From Vibrio sp. HA2012 (lineage in GTDB: Bacteria; Pseudomonadota; Gammaproteobacteria; Enterobacterales; Vibrionaceae), in NCBI RefSeq assembly GCF_002812955.1, contig NZ_PFXK01000005.1:237013-301012 (forward strand): a DNA stretch of 64,000 nucleotides, read 5' to 3'. The notes beneath the pieces were generated by a model. It was not told the origin of the DNA. It saw only the letters and a program-made list of their open reading frames with translations, and did not search any database. The stretch's first letter is position 1, and every line of letters begins with the position of its first letter. Shown here one piece after another: positions 38,845 to 49,700 of this stretch. The position numbers and the translations under genes are program-made.

Positions 38845-41800
38845 ATGGTAGACAGAGAGCAGAAAACACAAGGTCTGTATACTCCGGAGCTGGAGCATGA
38901 CGCTTGTGGCATCGGTTTTGTTGCTCACTTAAAAAACCGTAAATCTCACGAAGTCGTAACTCAGGCACTCGACATGCTGGCTCGCATGGAACACCGAGGT
39001 GGTCAGGGTTGTGATCCGTGTAGTGGCGATGGCGCAGGTATCCTGCTGCAAAAACCCCATGAATTCTTACTTGAAGAAACGGTAAAGCTTGGCATTAAGC
39101 TACCTTCTTTTGAAAAGTATGGCGTTGGTGTCGTATTGTTCCCGAAAGATGAATATAAACGCCAGCAGTGTCGCGATATTCTGGAACGCAACGCAAGACG
39201 TCTTGATCTGGAAATTCTTGGCTATCGTGTTCTCCCGGTCGATAACTCCATGCTGGGAGCCGATCCGTTAAGTACGGAACCTCAGTTTGAGCACGTATTT
39301 ATCTCTGGTGGTCCAGGCGTAACCCCGGCAGAATTGGAACGTAAACTATACGTTCTGCGTAACTATACTGTACGTGTCTGTCTGGAAAGTATTTCCAATA
39401 TCAACGATGAGTTTTATATTAACTCAATGTCGTACAAGACTCTGGTGTATAAAGGTCAGCTAACCACTGAGCAGGTACCTCAATACTTCCTGGATCTGCA
39501 AAATCCAACTATGGTAACCGCGTTGGCACTGGTCCACTCGCGTTTCTCTACCAACACATTCCCTAGGTGGCGTCTGGCTCAACCTTTCCGTTACATTGCA
39601 CACAACGGTGAAATCAATACTGTGCGCGGTAACCTGAATTGGATGAAAGCCCGTGAAGCCATTCTTGAATCTGACCTGTTTACTCAGGCAGAAATTGATA
39701 TGCTTCTGCCGATCTGTCAGGAAGGCATGTCTGACTCAGCAAACTTTGATATGGCACTGGAACTGCTGGTTCTTTCCGGTCGCAGCCTGCCACATGCGCT
39801 GATGATGATGATCCCTGAAGCATGGCAGGAAAACAAAAACATGGATCCGACACGCCGTGCGTTCTATCAGTACCACGCAAACGTAATGGAACCATGGGAC
39901 GGCCCAGCCTCAGTCTGCTTTACTGATGGTGTTCAGGTGGGGGCGACACTGGACCGTAACGGTCTGCGCCCTTCCCGTTATACCGTGACAAAAGACAACT
40001 TCCTGGTAATGGCATCAGAATCGGGTGTCGTTGAAATCGAACCGGAGAATATTGAATTCCGTGGTCGCCTGCAGCCAGGACGTATCTTTGTTGCCGATCT
40101 GGAAGAAGGACGTATCATTTCTGACGAGGAAGTGAAAGATGGTATTGCTTCAGCACAACCATACGAGCAATGGGTTCAGGATAACCTGCTGTGTCTGAAT
40201 AAACTACCGGAAGCCGGTAACGTACACTATCAACCGACTCCGGAGCGTCTGCTGCACAGCCAGCAAGCCTTCGGTATCTCAGCAGAAGAAGTGAATGAAA
40301 TTATCGTTCCTATGGCGAATGACGGTAAAGAACCGCTCGGTTCCATGGGAGCAGACTGGCCGCTGGCAGTACTGTCTCACCAGTCACAACACCTGTCTCA
40401 CTATTTCAAACAGTTGTTTGCTCAGGTCACTAACCCGCCGATCGATCCAATTCGCGAACGTATGGTTATGTCTCTGAATACTTATCTGGGTAAGGATCAG
40501 AATCTGCTGTCCGAATCACCAGAGCACTGCCAGAAAGTGGAACTGGAATCCCCGGTACTGTCTAACTCTGAGCTGGAAAAACTGCGTGCCATCGATAATG
40601 TGCACCTGCAGGCAAAGACACTGGATATCGTATTCCGGGCAACCGAAGAAGAAGGCAAACTGGAACGCGCTCTTAAACGTATCTGTCAGTATGCGGAAGA
40701 TGCAGTGATCGATGGCTACTCCATCATTCTTCTGACAGACCGTGCCGTAAACTCTAATCATGCCGCTATCCCGGCAATGCTGGCCGTAGGTGCAGTTCAT
40801 CACCATCTGATCCGTAAAGGTCTGCGGGCGAAGTGTGATATCGTGGTAGAAACCGGTGATGCACGTGAAACCCACCATTTTGCAACCCTGATCGGCTATG
40901 GTGCCAACGCAGTTAACCCATATATTGTTATGGAAACTATCGTTGACCTGCAGAAGAAGAAAAAACTGGATCCGGAAGCGTCTTCTGAAACCCTGTTTAA
41001 CAATTACCGTAAGGCAGTAAATGGCGGCCTGTTAAAGATCTTCTCTAAGATGGGTATTTCGACACTGCAATCCTATCACGGAGCTCAGATCTTCGAAGCT
41101 CTGGGTATCAGTAAGTCTGTTGTAGACAAGTACTTTACCGGTACAGTTTCCCGTATTCAGGGTCTGACCATCAACGATATTGCAAAAGAAGCGTTGATCC
41201 GCCACAGAGTCGGCTTCCCGACGCGTGAAATTCCGCTGCAAATGCTGGATGTCGGGGGTGTTTATCAGTGGAAACAGCGTGGTGAAAAACACCTGTTCAA
41301 CCCGGAAACGATCTCTCTGCTGCAAAAATCTACCCGTAACAAAGACTACGAGCAATTTAAAGCCTATACCAAGGCTGTGGATACACAAGGTGACCATGCT
41401 GCGACACTGCGTAGCCAGCTTGATTTTATTAAAAATCCAGCCGGTTCAGTTCCTCTGTCAGAAGTAGAGCCGATTGAAAGTATCCTGAAACGTTTTGCTA
41501 CCGGAGCAATGAGTTACGGTTCTATCTCACATGAGGCACACACAACGCTGGCCGTTGCCATGAACCGTATCGGTGCAAAATCCAACTCAGGTGAAGGCGG
41601 TGAAAACCCGGCTCGTTTCGAAAGAAAAGAGAACGGCGACTGGGAACGTTCAGCGATCAAACAGGTGGCTTCAGGTCGTTTCGGCGTAACCTCTTATTAT
41701 CTGACTAATGCCGATGAACTGCAGATCAAAATGGCACAAGGTGCTAAGCCTGGTGAAGGCGGCCAGCTACCGGGTCACAAAGTGGATGAAACCATTGGTG

Positions 41801-43395
41801 CTACTCGTCATTCCACTCCGGGTGTCGGTCTGATTTCGCCTCCGCCACACCATGATATCTATTCTATCGAGGATTTGGCTCAGCTAATCTATGACCTGAA
41901 AAACGCTAACCGCGATGGTCGTGTCAACGTAAAACTGGTATCCGAAGCAGGTGTCGGTACTATCGCCTCAGGTGTGGCAAAAGCGAAAGCTGACGTTGTA
42001 CTGATTGCCGGGTTCGACGGCGGTACAGGTGCCTCTCCGATTTCATCAATCCGCCACACAGGTCTGCCTTGGGAACTGGGTCTGGCTGAAACACACCAGA
42101 CACTGCTGCTTAACGGCCTGCGTAACCGTATCGTCGTTCAGGCTGACGGCCAGATGAAGACACCTCGAGACCTTGCTGTTGCAACTCTGCTGGGTGCTGA
42201 GGAATGGGGAATTGCCACAGCAGCATTGGTTGTTGAAGGTTGTGTAATGATGCGTAAGTGTCATAACAATACATGCCCGGTGGGCATCGCTACTCAGAAC
42301 ATGACTCTGCGTGAACGCTTTGACGGCCGGGTAGAAGATGTCGTTACCTTCTTCCGCTATATGGCTGAAGGTTTGCGTGAAATCATGGCTGAGCTGGGTT
42401 TCCGTACTATCGAAGAGATGGTTGGTCAGTCACATAAACTAAAAGTCCGCGATAATATCCAGCACTGGAAATACCGCAATCTGGATCTGTCCCCGGTTCT
42501 GCATATTGAACAGCCACGTGAAGCTGACGGTATATACAACCAGACAACTCAGAACCATGGTCTGGAAGATGTGCTTGACCGCAAACTGATCAAAATTGCA
42601 CAGCCGGCACTGGAAAAAGGCGAAGCTGTTACTGCTGAACTGCCAATCATCAATACCGATCGCAGTGCCGGTACCATGTTGTCGAATGAAATTTCAAAAG
42701 TGTACAAAGATCAGGGACTTCCTCAGGAAATGTACGTGAAATTTACCGGTTCTGCCGGTCAGTCATTCGGTGCTTTCCTTGCGAAAGGCGTCAAATTCGA
42801 AGTGGAAGGTGATGCAAACGACTACTGGGGTAAAGGCTTGTCAGGCGGTACGCTTATCCTGTACCCGGATGCAAAATCAACCATAGTGGCTGAAAGCAAC
42901 ATCGTTGTAGGAAACGTATGTTTCTATGGTGCAACGTCTGGTGAATCTTATATCCGAGGTATGGCTGGTGAACGTTTCTGTGTACGGAACTCTGGTGCAA
43001 AAGTTATCGTTGAAGGCGTTGGTGATCATGGTTGTGAATATATGACCGGTGGTGTTGCTATCGTCCTTGGCTCTACAGGTCGTAACTTTGCTGCAGGTAT
43101 GAGTGGCGGTGTCGCTTATGTCTGGGACAAAGAGGGGGACTTTGCAACCAAGAAACTGAATCCTGAGCTGGTTGATCTGGACCCATTAGATCAGGAAGAT
43201 AAAGATCTTCTGCACGATATGGTGATCAAGCACGTAGAGTATACCGGAAGTACCGTTGCAAAAGGCTTCCTGGACGACTTTGAGGCAAACCTTAAACAGA
43301 TAGTTAAAGTCATGCCTCGCGATTACAAAGCCGTTATGCAGAAGCAGAAAGCGGAAGCACAAAACACGGAAGAGTTGGAGGCAGTAAATGGGTAA
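38845..43395 (+). CDS. gltB: Glutamate synthase large subunit GltB
   Basis: 1516 residues from the ATG at 38845, seven bases after GGAAGGA. The class II amidotransferase domain begins at the processed nucleophile Cys21 (HDACGIGFVAH). The central domain and the FMN-binding synthase domain follow (SGEGGENPARF, GFDGGTGASPISS), with the [3Fe-4S] cysteines in CVMMRKCHNNTCPVGIATQ near residue 1135 and a C-terminal beta-helix. With GltD it makes two glutamates from glutamine and 2-oxoglutarate using NADPH. Confidence 0.96.
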   Translation: MVDREQKTQGLYTPELEHDACGIGFVAHLKNRKSHEVVTQALDMLARMEHRGGQGCDPCSGDGAGILLQKPHEFLLEETVKLGIKLPSFEKYGVGVVLFPKDEYKRQQCRDILERNARRLDLEILGYRVLPVDNSMLGADPLSTEPQFEHVFISGGPGVTPAELERKLYVLRNYTVRVCLESISNINDEFYINSMSYKTLVYKGQLTTEQVPQYFLDLQNPTMVTALALVHSRFSTNTFPRWRLAQPFRYIAHNGEINTVRGNLNWMKAREAILESDLFTQAEIDMLLPICQEGMSDSANFDMALELLVLSGRSLPHALMMMIPEAWQENKNMDPTRRAFYQYHANVMEPWDGPASVCFTDGVQVGATLDRNGLRPSRYTVTKDNFLVMASESGVVEIEPENIEFRGRLQPGRIFVADLEEGRIISDEEVKDGIASAQPYEQWVQDNLLCLNKLPEAGNVHYQPTPERLLHSQQAFGISAEEVNEIIVPMANDGKEPLGSMGADWPLAVLSHQSQHLSHYFKQLFAQVTNPPIDPIRERMVMSLNTYLGKDQNLLSESPEHCQKVELESPVLSNSELEKLRAIDNVHLQAKTLDIVFRATEEEGKLERALKRICQYAEDAVIDGYSIILLTDRAVNSNHAAIPAMLAVGAVHHHLIRKGLRAKCDIVVETGDARETHHFATLIGYGANAVNPYIVMETIVDLQKKKKLDPEASSETLFNNYRKAVNGGLLKIFSKMGISTLQSYHGAQIFEALGISKSVVDKYFTGTVSRIQGLTINDIAKEALIRHRVGFPTREIPLQMLDVGGVYQWKQRGEKHLFNPETISLLQKSTRNKDYEQFKAYTKAVDTQGDHAATLRSQLDFIKNPAGSVPLSEVEPIESILKRFATGAMSYGSISHEAHTTLAVAMNRIGAKSNSGEGGENPARFERKENGDWERSAIKQVASGRFGVTSYYLTNADELQIKMAQGAKPGEGGQLPGHKVDETIGATRHSTPGVGLISPPPHHDIYSIEDLAQLIYDLKNANRDGRVNVKLVSEAGVGTIASGVAKAKADVVLIAGFDGGTGASPISSIRHTGLPWELGLAETHQTLLLNGLRNRIVVQADGQMKTPRDLAVATLLGAEEWGIATAALVVEGCVMMRKCHNNTCPVGIATQNMTLRERFDGRVEDVVTFFRYMAEGLREIMAELGFRTIEEMVGQSHKLKVRDNIQHWKYRNLDLSPVLHIEQPREADGIYNQTTQNHGLEDVLDRKLIKIAQPALEKGEAVTAELPIINTDRSAGTMLSNEISKVYKDQGLPQEMYVKFTGSAGQSFGAFLAKGVKFEVEGDANDYWGKGLSGGTLILYPDAKSTIVAESNIVVGNVCFYGATSGESYIRGMAGERFCVRNSGAKVIVEGVGDHGCEYMTGGVAIVLGSTGRNFAAGMSGGVAYVWDKEGDFATKKLNPELVDLDPLDQEDKDLLHDMVIKHVEYTGSTVAKGFLDDFEANLKQIVKVMPRDYKAVMQKQKAEAQNTEELEAVNG

Positions 43396-44857
43396 GCCTA
43401 CTGGATTTTTAGAGCATGGTCGTGAACTACCAAAGAAGATCGACCCGAGTATTCGTATTCAAAACAACAAAGAGTTCGTACTGAACGATGAGTTTGGTGA
43501 CAAAATCAATACTCAGGCTTCTCGTTGTATGGACTGTGGTGTGCCGTTCTGTCATAGCGGCTGCCCGATTGGTAATATCATCCCTGAGTTTAACGATGCC
43601 GTGTATCGTGACAGTTGGGAAGAAGCATGGAACATCCTGAGCAGTACTAACAACTTCCCTGAATTTACAGGACGAGTCTGCCCGGCTCCATGTGAAACAG
43701 CTTGTGTACTGGGCATCAATCAGGATCCAATTACCATCTGTAACATTGAGAAAACGATTGTAGAAACAGCGTACCGTGAAGGGTACGCTAAGCCGAAAAA
43801 ACCACGTTCCCGTACCGGCAGAACGATTGCCATTATCGGTTCTGGCCCTGCGGGTCTGGCTGCAGCAGAACAACTGAACAGTGCAGGTCATTGTGTAACC
43901 GTGTTCGAACGTGATGAGAAAGTCGGTGGACTGCTGCGTTTTGGTATCCCGGACTTTAAACTTAGCATGGATGTTATTGACCGTAAGATAAACCTGATGG
44001 CTGAAGCTGGCATCAAATTTGAGGTTAACTCACATGTGGGTGTCGATATCAATGCTCAGCAATTACGTCAGGACTTCGATGTCATTCTACTGACCGGCGG
44101 TTCAACCGTACCACGGGATCTACCTGTTCCGGGACGCGAGCTGAAAGGTGTGTATTTCGCTATGCAGTTCCTTGCACAGAATAACCGCCGTGCTAATGAT
44201 ATGGATCTGAAAGGTGAAGAAATTCACGCCAAAGGTAAGCACGTCGTGGTTATCGGTGGTGGTGATACCGGTTCTGACTGTGTGGGTACATCTAACCGCC
44301 ACGGCGCGGCCAGTATTACTCAGGTTGAAATCATGCCTATACCACCGAAAGACCGTCCGGCAAATATGCCCTGGCCTCAATATCCAATGATTCTGCGTAC
44401 CTCGACCTCACACGAAGAGGGTTGCGACCGCCACTGGAATATCCTGACCAAGGAATTTATCGGCAACGACGACGGCGAAGTGACTGGTCTGAGAATTGCC
44501 GACATCGTCTGGGAAGAAGCCAAACCGGGTGAGCGTCCTAATTTCAAAGAAATTGAAGGCAGTGAGCGAGTGATCCCTTGTGACATGGCTTTTCTGGCTA
44601 TGGGCTTCCTGCACCCGGAACCAACTGGTGTACTGGCTCAGTTAGATATTAAACTGGATGAACGCGGTAATGTCGCAACAGAAAATTTTGCGACAAATCA
44701 AGATGGTGTATTTGCTGCCGGTGATATGCGTACTGGTCAGTCACTGGTTGTTCGTTGCATTAACGAAGGCCGTGAATGTGCCCGGGCCATCGACAATTAC
44801 CTGATGGGAAATACCAATCTGGAAGCGAAAGCCGATTCACTGATGCTTTCTAATTAA
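43388..44857 (+). CDS. gltD: Glutamate synthase small subunit GltD
   Basis: 489 residues. The N-terminal Fe-S region has CMDCGVPFCHSGCPIGN and CPAPCETAC. An FAD site GSGPAGLAAAEQL and an NADPH site VIGGGDTGSDCVG follow, and the conserved C-terminal GDMRTGQSLVV is present. It passes electrons from NADPH to GltB. The ATG overlaps the gltB stop by eight bases with GGAGG upstream, so translation is coupled. Confidence 0.96.
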   Translation: MGKPTGFLEHGRELPKKIDPSIRIQNNKEFVLNDEFGDKINTQASRCMDCGVPFCHSGCPIGNIIPEFNDAVYRDSWEEAWNILSSTNNFPEFTGRVCPAPCETACVLGINQDPITICNIEKTIVETAYREGYAKPKKPRSRTGRTIAIIGSGPAGLAAAEQLNSAGHCVTVFERDEKVGGLLRFGIPDFKLSMDVIDRKINLMAEAGIKFEVNSHVGVDINAQQLRQDFDVILLTGGSTVPRDLPVPGRELKGVYFAMQFLAQNNRRANDMDLKGEEIHAKGKHVVVIGGGDTGSDCVGTSNRHGAASITQVEIMPIPPKDRPANMPWPQYPMILRTSTSHEEGCDRHWNILTKEFIGNDDGEVTGLRIADIVWEEAKPGERPNFKEIEGSERVIPCDMAFLAMGFLHPEPTGVLAQLDIKLDERGNVATENFATNQDGVFAAGDMRTGQSLVVRCINEGRECARAIDNYLMGNTNLEAKADSLMLSN

Positions 44858-44880
44858 GATCACCTTTCCTTCCTAATCTT

Positions 44881-44907
44881 GGCCGGCATACCATGCCGGC
44901 CTTTTTT
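44881..44907 (+). terminator. Terminator of gltBD
   Basis: Perfect 9-bp stem GGCCGGCAT-ACC-ATGCCGGCC followed by six T. Confidence 0.92.
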
Positions 44908-44995
44908 GTCTGTTAACAAAAAGGTCAACGGCTTCAGGGCGATATGCTACAATGCGAGCCGTTAATTTTTGTAGGTAAAGCGAGAAACTATTGTT

Positions 44996-45691
44996 ATGAA
45001 GATCGGCATTATCGGCGCAATGGAACTGGAAGTGGCAACGCTACGTAAAACCATGACCGACTGTTCAGAAGAACTTAAAGGTGGCTGTACCTTCTACACC
45101 GGACAACTCAACGGTGTTGATGTAGTATTGCTGAAATCAGGTATAGGCAAAGTTTCCTCAGCGGTTGGAACCACCCTGCTTCTGGAAATATATCAGCCAG
45201 ATGTGGTTATCAATACCGGTTCTGCTGGTGGATTCGATCAAAGCCTGAATCTGGGTGATGTGGTTATTTCAACTGAAGTCCGCCACCATGATGCCGATGT
45301 AACGGCATTTGGCTATGAAATCGGTCAGATGGCAGGCCAGCCAGCCGCTTTTATTTCGGATCGACATTTAATCACTGTGGCCGAAAAAGCCCTGCAACAG
45401 ATGAACAACAAACATGCAGTACACGGACTTATCTGCACAGGTGATCAGTTTATCAACTCAGATGAACGAAAGTCTTTTATTCTGCAGAACTTCCCTTCCG
45501 TTATTGCAGTAGATATGGAAGCTGTCGCCATTGCACAGACCTGCCACCAGTTTGGAGTACCTTTCGTGGTTGTCCGGGCTATCTCTGATGTCGCCGATAA
45601 AGCCTCTCCGATGAGTTTTGACGAATTTCTGCCTCTGGCAGCACAAAGCTCCTCTGAGATGGTAATAAAAATGGTGGATATCCTTAAATAA
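44996..45691 (+). CDS. mtnN: 5'-methylthioadenosine/S-adenosylhomocysteine nucleosidase
   Basis: 231 residues (E. coli MtnN 232). It removes adenine from MTA and SAH; SAH cleavage also feeds autoinducer-2 synthesis. Glu12 ([13 protein letters not shown]), the [13 protein letters not shown] glutamate near residue 174 and the RAISDVADK aspartate near 197 are the catalytic residues. A promoter-like TACAAT is about 40 bases upstream. Nine bases separate it from the next gene. Confidence 0.96.
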   Translation: MKIGIIGAMELEVATLRKTMTDCSEELKGGCTFYTGQLNGVDVVLLKSGIGKVSSAVGTTLLLEIYQPDVVINTGSAGGFDQSLNLGDVVISTEVRHHDADVTAFGYEIGQMAGQPAAFISDRHLITVAEKALQQMNNKHAVHGLICTGDQFINSDERKSFILQNFPSVIAVDMEAVAIAQTCHQFGVPFVVVRAISDVADKASPMSFDEFLPLAAQSSSEMVIKMVDILK

Positions 45692-45700
45692 ATCCAGACT

Positions 45701-46672
45701 ATGGCAGCCCTGTTTGAACACATCTATAGTAATGGTGCCCTGCTGATTATGTGGGGTGCCCTGCTGTTCCATTTGCTGCTGCCTATCCCACAGGCAGCCC
45801 ACCCTGCAATGCTCTGGCGTGCTTTTGCCCGAATTTTGGCAGACAAAGTAAATACCCCCGCCAGCTATACTCAAAGCCTTCTGTCCGGCACACTTGCCTG
45901 GCTGCTAATGACGATTCCAGCTCTTATTCTGTTTCTGGCACTCAAACCACTGGTCTGGAAAAGTGAACTGTTTGAACTGGCACTGTTGTTGCTGGCTATC
46001 GACTGGCGCAATACAGAAAAATTTACGGCTCATTTTACCCGGGCACTGTCTGAAGAAGATAAGCACAAAGCCCGCAAATTGTTGCAGCCAGTACTGAATC
46101 GCCAGACAGAAACACTTTCTATTGTCGGTTTAGGTAAGGCCGGAGCAGAAACCATCATTTTGGGATATGGGCGCAATGTTGTCTGTGTACTGTTCTGGTA
46201 CGGCTTAAGCGGCGGAACCGGTGCATTGATGTACCGTCTGACACAAGAACTGGCAAGAGCCTGGTCACCAAGCAGGGCTGACTTCTTGCCATTTGGCATA
46301 CCAGCAGTCCGGCTTCTGGCTGTACTCGAATATATTCCTCTGCGGCTGTTCAGCTTACTGTTGCTGGCAGGGAAGCAAGCCGGTAAATGCAGTACACGAA
46401 TGCTGGCCCAGAGCAAAAGCTGGCCAACACCGGGACCTGGCTGGTTGCTGGCAACTGCGGCCGGAAAACTGGATCTGTCGGTAGGAGGGCCTGCGATTTA
46501 TCCGGATAAGCATCATAGCAGTAGCCAGAAATCTATCCGGGCCAAATTGGGGGGACGCATCGTTCCTTCAGCTTTCCACCTTGCTCAGCTGCAAAAACTG
46601 TTGGTCTGGCGTATTTTTATCTGGGTCAGCCTGCAAAGCCTGATTATGCTGCTTAGCTATCAGGGAGTGTAA
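45701..46672 (+). CDS. CobD/CbiB-family cobalamin protein (diverged)
   Basis: 323 residues with four to five membrane segments, similar to CobD/CbiB adenosylcobinamide-phosphate synthases and to AmpE-like relatives. The family core is seen in ETLSIVGLGKAGAETIILGYGRNVVCVLFWYGLSGGTGALMYRL-type sequence (residues about 138-180) and in GWLLATAAGKLDLSVGGPAIY near 250. It would attach aminopropanol phosphate to the corrin. Its operon with btuF and the lack of other cob genes point to salvage of imported cobinamide. It is notably diverged, so activity is not certain. Confidence 0.75.
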   Translation: MAALFEHIYSNGALLIMWGALLFHLLLPIPQAAHPAMLWRAFARILADKVNTPASYTQSLLSGTLAWLLMTIPALILFLALKPLVWKSELFELALLLLAIDWRNTEKFTAHFTRALSEEDKHKARKLLQPVLNRQTETLSIVGLGKAGAETIILGYGRNVVCVLFWYGLSGGTGALMYRLTQELARAWSPSRADFLPFGIPAVRLLAVLEYIPLRLFSLLLLAGKQAGKCSTRMLAQSKSWPTPGPGWLLATAAGKLDLSVGGPAIYPDKHHSSSQKSIRAKLGGRIVPSAFHLAQLQKLLVWRIFIWVSLQSLIMLLSYQGV

Positions 46673-46673
46673 C

Positions 46674-47492
46674 ATGCATTATCCGGGCGTATTGCTTTTC
46701 TGCCTGCTTTCTGCCGCCGTCCCGGCAGCAGAACGAATTATTTCTCTTTCACCAGGTGCAACCGAACTGCTTTATGCTGCCGGACTGGGCGACAAACTGA
46801 TCGCTGCCAGTGACTACAGCGACTATCCTCCGGAAGCAAAAGCTCTGGAGCGGGTCAGTAGCTACAGCAATATTAATATTGAGCGGATAATTGCTCTGGA
46901 TCCGGACTTACTTGTAGCCTGGCGATCCGGAGGACAGGGTAAGGCCATACAGAAACTTCAGGATCTTGGCTTTCATATCTACTATGCCGATGCCAACACA
47001 CTGAATGACATCGCATCACGTATTGAGGATCTCAGCCGTTTTGCTGCAAACCCGGCTACCGGAAAAAGCAATGCTGCAGCATTCCGCCAGCGTCTTGCAC
47101 AATTACAGAAACAATATAAGAATAATAAGACAATATCTTACTTCTACCAACTTGGCGGCCATCCGATTTATACAGTGACAGAAGGTCACTGGCCATCTGA
47201 GGTCTTCAGCGTCTGCGGTGGAAAAAACATCTTTCCGGACGGTATAATTGCCTATCCTCAGGTCAGTACGGAACAGGTGATTGTCAGACAGCCGGAAACC
47301 ATCTTTGTTTCTGCCCGTTCTGACAGCATAGATACTATGTGGCAACAGTGGGAAACTCTGCTTCCAGCCGTTCAGAAAGGGCATGTGAAAATGGTTAATC
47401 CAGATTGGGTAAATCGCCCGACTCCCCGTTCACTCAATGCTGTTGAAGAGATATGCCACTACTTTGCACAATTATCCTCTGATACTGAATAA
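46674..47492 (+). CDS. btuF: Vitamin B12 periplasmic binding protein BtuF
   Basis: 272 residues with a signal peptide (LLFCLLSAAVPAAE) and a class III solute-binding fold. ERIISLSPGATELLYAAGLGDKLIAASDYSDYP is the typical BtuF N-terminal region, and RPTPRSLNAVEEIC is near the end. It delivers cobalamin to BtuCD. It starts one base after the CobD-like stop, so the two are translationally linked. Confidence 0.9.
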   Translation: MHYPGVLLFCLLSAAVPAAERIISLSPGATELLYAAGLGDKLIAASDYSDYPPEAKALERVSSYSNINIERIIALDPDLLVAWRSGGQGKAIQKLQDLGFHIYYADANTLNDIASRIEDLSRFAANPATGKSNAAAFRQRLAQLQKQYKNNKTISYFYQLGGHPIYTVTEGHWPSEVFSVCGGKNIFPDGIIAYPQVSTEQVIVRQPETIFVSARSDSIDTMWQQWETLLPAVQKGHVKMVNPDWVNRPTPRSLNAVEEICHYFAQLSSDTE

Positions 47493-47495
47493 TAT

Positions 47496-47723
47496 TTACT
47501 GACGCTGAAACTCAATTGTAGCCTGACTTCTGGACACCAGCTCATTACAGGTATTACAAAAATAGTTAGCCGCCCCGCAGGCAACCAGCTTTTCTAATTC
47601 AGCATTACATTTAGGGCAGAACATGACTTTTTTATAGTGAAGCTGGCATGCATCACAATGATACTCTCCTTGTTCCCACGCCATCTCTGCGCCACATTCC
47701 GGACATGCGTTCTGTGTTGTCAT
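47496..47723 (-). CDS. yfgJ: Zinc-ribbon protein YfgJ-like
   Basis: 75 residues with four CxxC pairs (CPECGAE, CDACQLHY, CPKCNAEL, CNTCNEL) forming two zinc ribbons. E. coli YfgJ is 71 residues and lies beside der, as here. Function unknown. It converges on btuF with three bases between the stops. Confidence 0.8.
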   Translation of the reverse strand: MTTQNACPECGAEMAWEQGEYHCDACQLHYKKVMFCPKCNAELEKLVACGAANYFCNTCNELVSRSQATIEFQRQ

Positions 47724-48170
47724 TATGTTTACCTGTCTCTGTTTTTCTCTGTCAGTATGGCATAATTGTTACCTTCTGCCGCAATTCAGACTTTGATCTT
47801 TATCATACCGTCGACAAACCAGATCCTCTTCACCTAAAATCCCAGCCAAGATCCTTATCGGATCATCTGCTTTATCAATTTTGATCAGCGATCAGCCTCA
47901 ATAAGAATATTTATATCACCACAACCCGAAAGCATAAGTTACATATTCTGTATTTCAATTTTAAACGATACAAAAAACTAAATAATCATAAATATAAACC
48001 TTTCAACAGAATTATCAGCATAAGAAAAGATCATGATCTAGTTCGCTCTGTCTCCATTCATCCGAACGAAGAAAGAGCATTACGCACAAAAAGAAAGAGG
48101 CCGGTATATATCATTCCGACCTCTGTTATTTACAAGCACACTAAAGTCTAGCATACAGGAAAAAGCATCA
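47724..48170. other. Intergenic region between yfgJ-like gene and der
   Basis: About 450 AT-rich bases. It contains the yfgJ promoter area and, at 48096-48124, the der terminator. I see no other gene-like or structured feature. Confidence 0.5.
48096..48124 (-). terminator. Terminator of der
   Basis: Stem AGAGG-CGG with CCG-CCTCT (48096-48104 and 48116-48124, one mismatch), followed on the minus strand by TTTCTTTTT. Confidence 0.7.
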
Positions 48171-49658
48171 TTACTTCTTCCGCCCTTTCATCATTCCCAT
48201 CAAACGCTTACGCTTGCGATCCTGAGAAAGCGTCAGCTTAGTCGCTTTATTTTCATATGGATTTTCACTGTTCTGGAACTGGATACGAATTGGGGTTCCC
48301 ATAATCTCCAGAGAACGTCTGTAGTAATTCATCAGATAACGCTTGTAGGAATCCGGCAGTTCATTGACCTGATTGCCGTGGATAACAATAATCGGCGGAT
48401 TATAGCCACCAGCGTGCGCATATTTAAGTTTGACCCTGCGACCACGTACCAGTGGGGGCTGGTGGTCATCTGTCGCCATTTTCATTATCCGGGTCAGTAC
48501 AGAGGTTCCTACGCGGGTAGTTGCCGATTTATACGCTTCCTGTACTGATTCAAATAGATGACCAACCCCAGTTCCATGCAGTGCTGAAATAAAGTGGATA
48601 CGAGCAAAATCAACAAAACCAAGACGACGATCCAGCTCTTTCTTCACTCGTTCTTTGACATCCGTATCCAGACCATCCCACTTATTTACAGCAATAACGA
48701 TAGAGCGTCCTGCATTCAATGCAAAACCAAGCAGGCTCAGATCCTGATCAGAAATATTCTCGCGGGCATCAACAACTAACAGGATAACATTAGCATCTTC
48801 AATTGCTTTCAGGGTCTTCACCACAGAAAACTTCTCTACGGTTTCATTAATGCGTTTACGACGACGTACGCCAGCCGTATCAATCAGCACATATTCTCTT
48901 CCGTCGCGCTCCATTGGGATGTAAATAGAATCTCGGGTTGTACCTGGCATATCATACACAACAACCCTTTCTTCACCCAGAATACGGTTGGTCAGAGTTG
49001 ATTTACCCACATTAGGCCGGCCAATAATGGCCAACTTAATCGGCTGATCCTGCAGGCGTTTGAATTCTTCTTCCGCTTCTTCCTCGGTATAATCGAGCTT
49101 TTCTTCTTCTGAATCTTCATATTCAGTCAAATCGACAAGCTCGCCTTTTTCCTGCTCCAGCAATTCATCCATAAACGGATTCAGAGCCCATTCAAGAAGT
49201 GCGGTTACACCACGCCCGTGAGCGGCAGCAATCTGGTACATGTTTTCCATACCCAATTGCCAGAATTCCGCACTCGCGGCATCAGCATCAATGCCATCTA
49301 CTTTGTTGACCACCAGCATAGCTGGTTTTTCAATTTTTCTCAGATGTTGGGCAATAGCTTCATCCGCCACTGTCAATCCGGCTCGGCCATCCACCATAAA
49401 CAGAACGACGTCAGATTCATCAATAGCAGCCAGCGATTGTGCCGCCATTTTAGTTTCCACACCTTCTTCAGAACCGTCAATACCACCGGTGTCAATGACG
49501 ATAAACTCACGTTCACCGACTTTGGCCTGTCCATATTTACGATCCCGGGTCAGACCCGGAAAATCCGCAACCAGTGCGTCCCGGGTACGTGTCAGGCGGT
49601 TAAACAAGGTTGATTTACCAACATTTGGACGCCCGACCAGAGCAACAACAGGAACCAT
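48171..49658 (-). CDS. der: GTPase Der (EngA)
   Basis: 495 residues (E. coli 490) with two tandem GTPase domains: GRPNVGKST at 8-16 and again near 213-221, each with its DxxG ([17 protein letters not shown]) and NKxD motif (VNKVD, VNKWDG). A C-terminal KH-like domain follows. It acts in 50S ribosome assembly. A terminator and a long palindrome lie between it and bamB, so it is probably transcribed on its own. Confidence 0.97.
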   Translation of the reverse strand: MVPVVALVGRPNVGKSTLFNRLTRTRDALVADFPGLTRDRKYGQAKVGEREFIVIDTGGIDGSEEGVETKMAAQSLAAIDESDVVLFMVDGRAGLTVADEAIAQHLRKIEKPAMLVVNKVDGIDADAASAEFWQLGMENMYQIAAAHGRGVTALLEWALNPFMDELLEQEKGELVDLTEYEDSEEEKLDYTEEEAEEEFKRLQDQPIKLAIIGRPNVGKSTLTNRILGEERVVVYDMPGTTRDSIYIPMERDGREYVLIDTAGVRRRKRINETVEKFSVVKTLKAIEDANVILLVVDARENISDQDLSLLGFALNAGRSIVIAVNKWDGLDTDVKERVKKELDRRLGFVDFARIHFISALHGTGVGHLFESVQEAYKSATTRVGTSVLTRIMKMATDDHQPPLVRGRRVKLKYAHAGGYNPPIIVIHGNQVNELPDSYKRYLMNYYRRSLEIMGTPIRIQFQNSENPYENKATKLTLSQDRKRKRLMGMMKGRKK

Positions 49659-49700
49659 AATAACCTCTATAATCTCTACAATAGTTATTTGTTACATTAT

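Noticed and set aside
41032..41397. Open frames antisense to gltB
   Set aside because: They arise from codon bias of gltB and lack translation signals.
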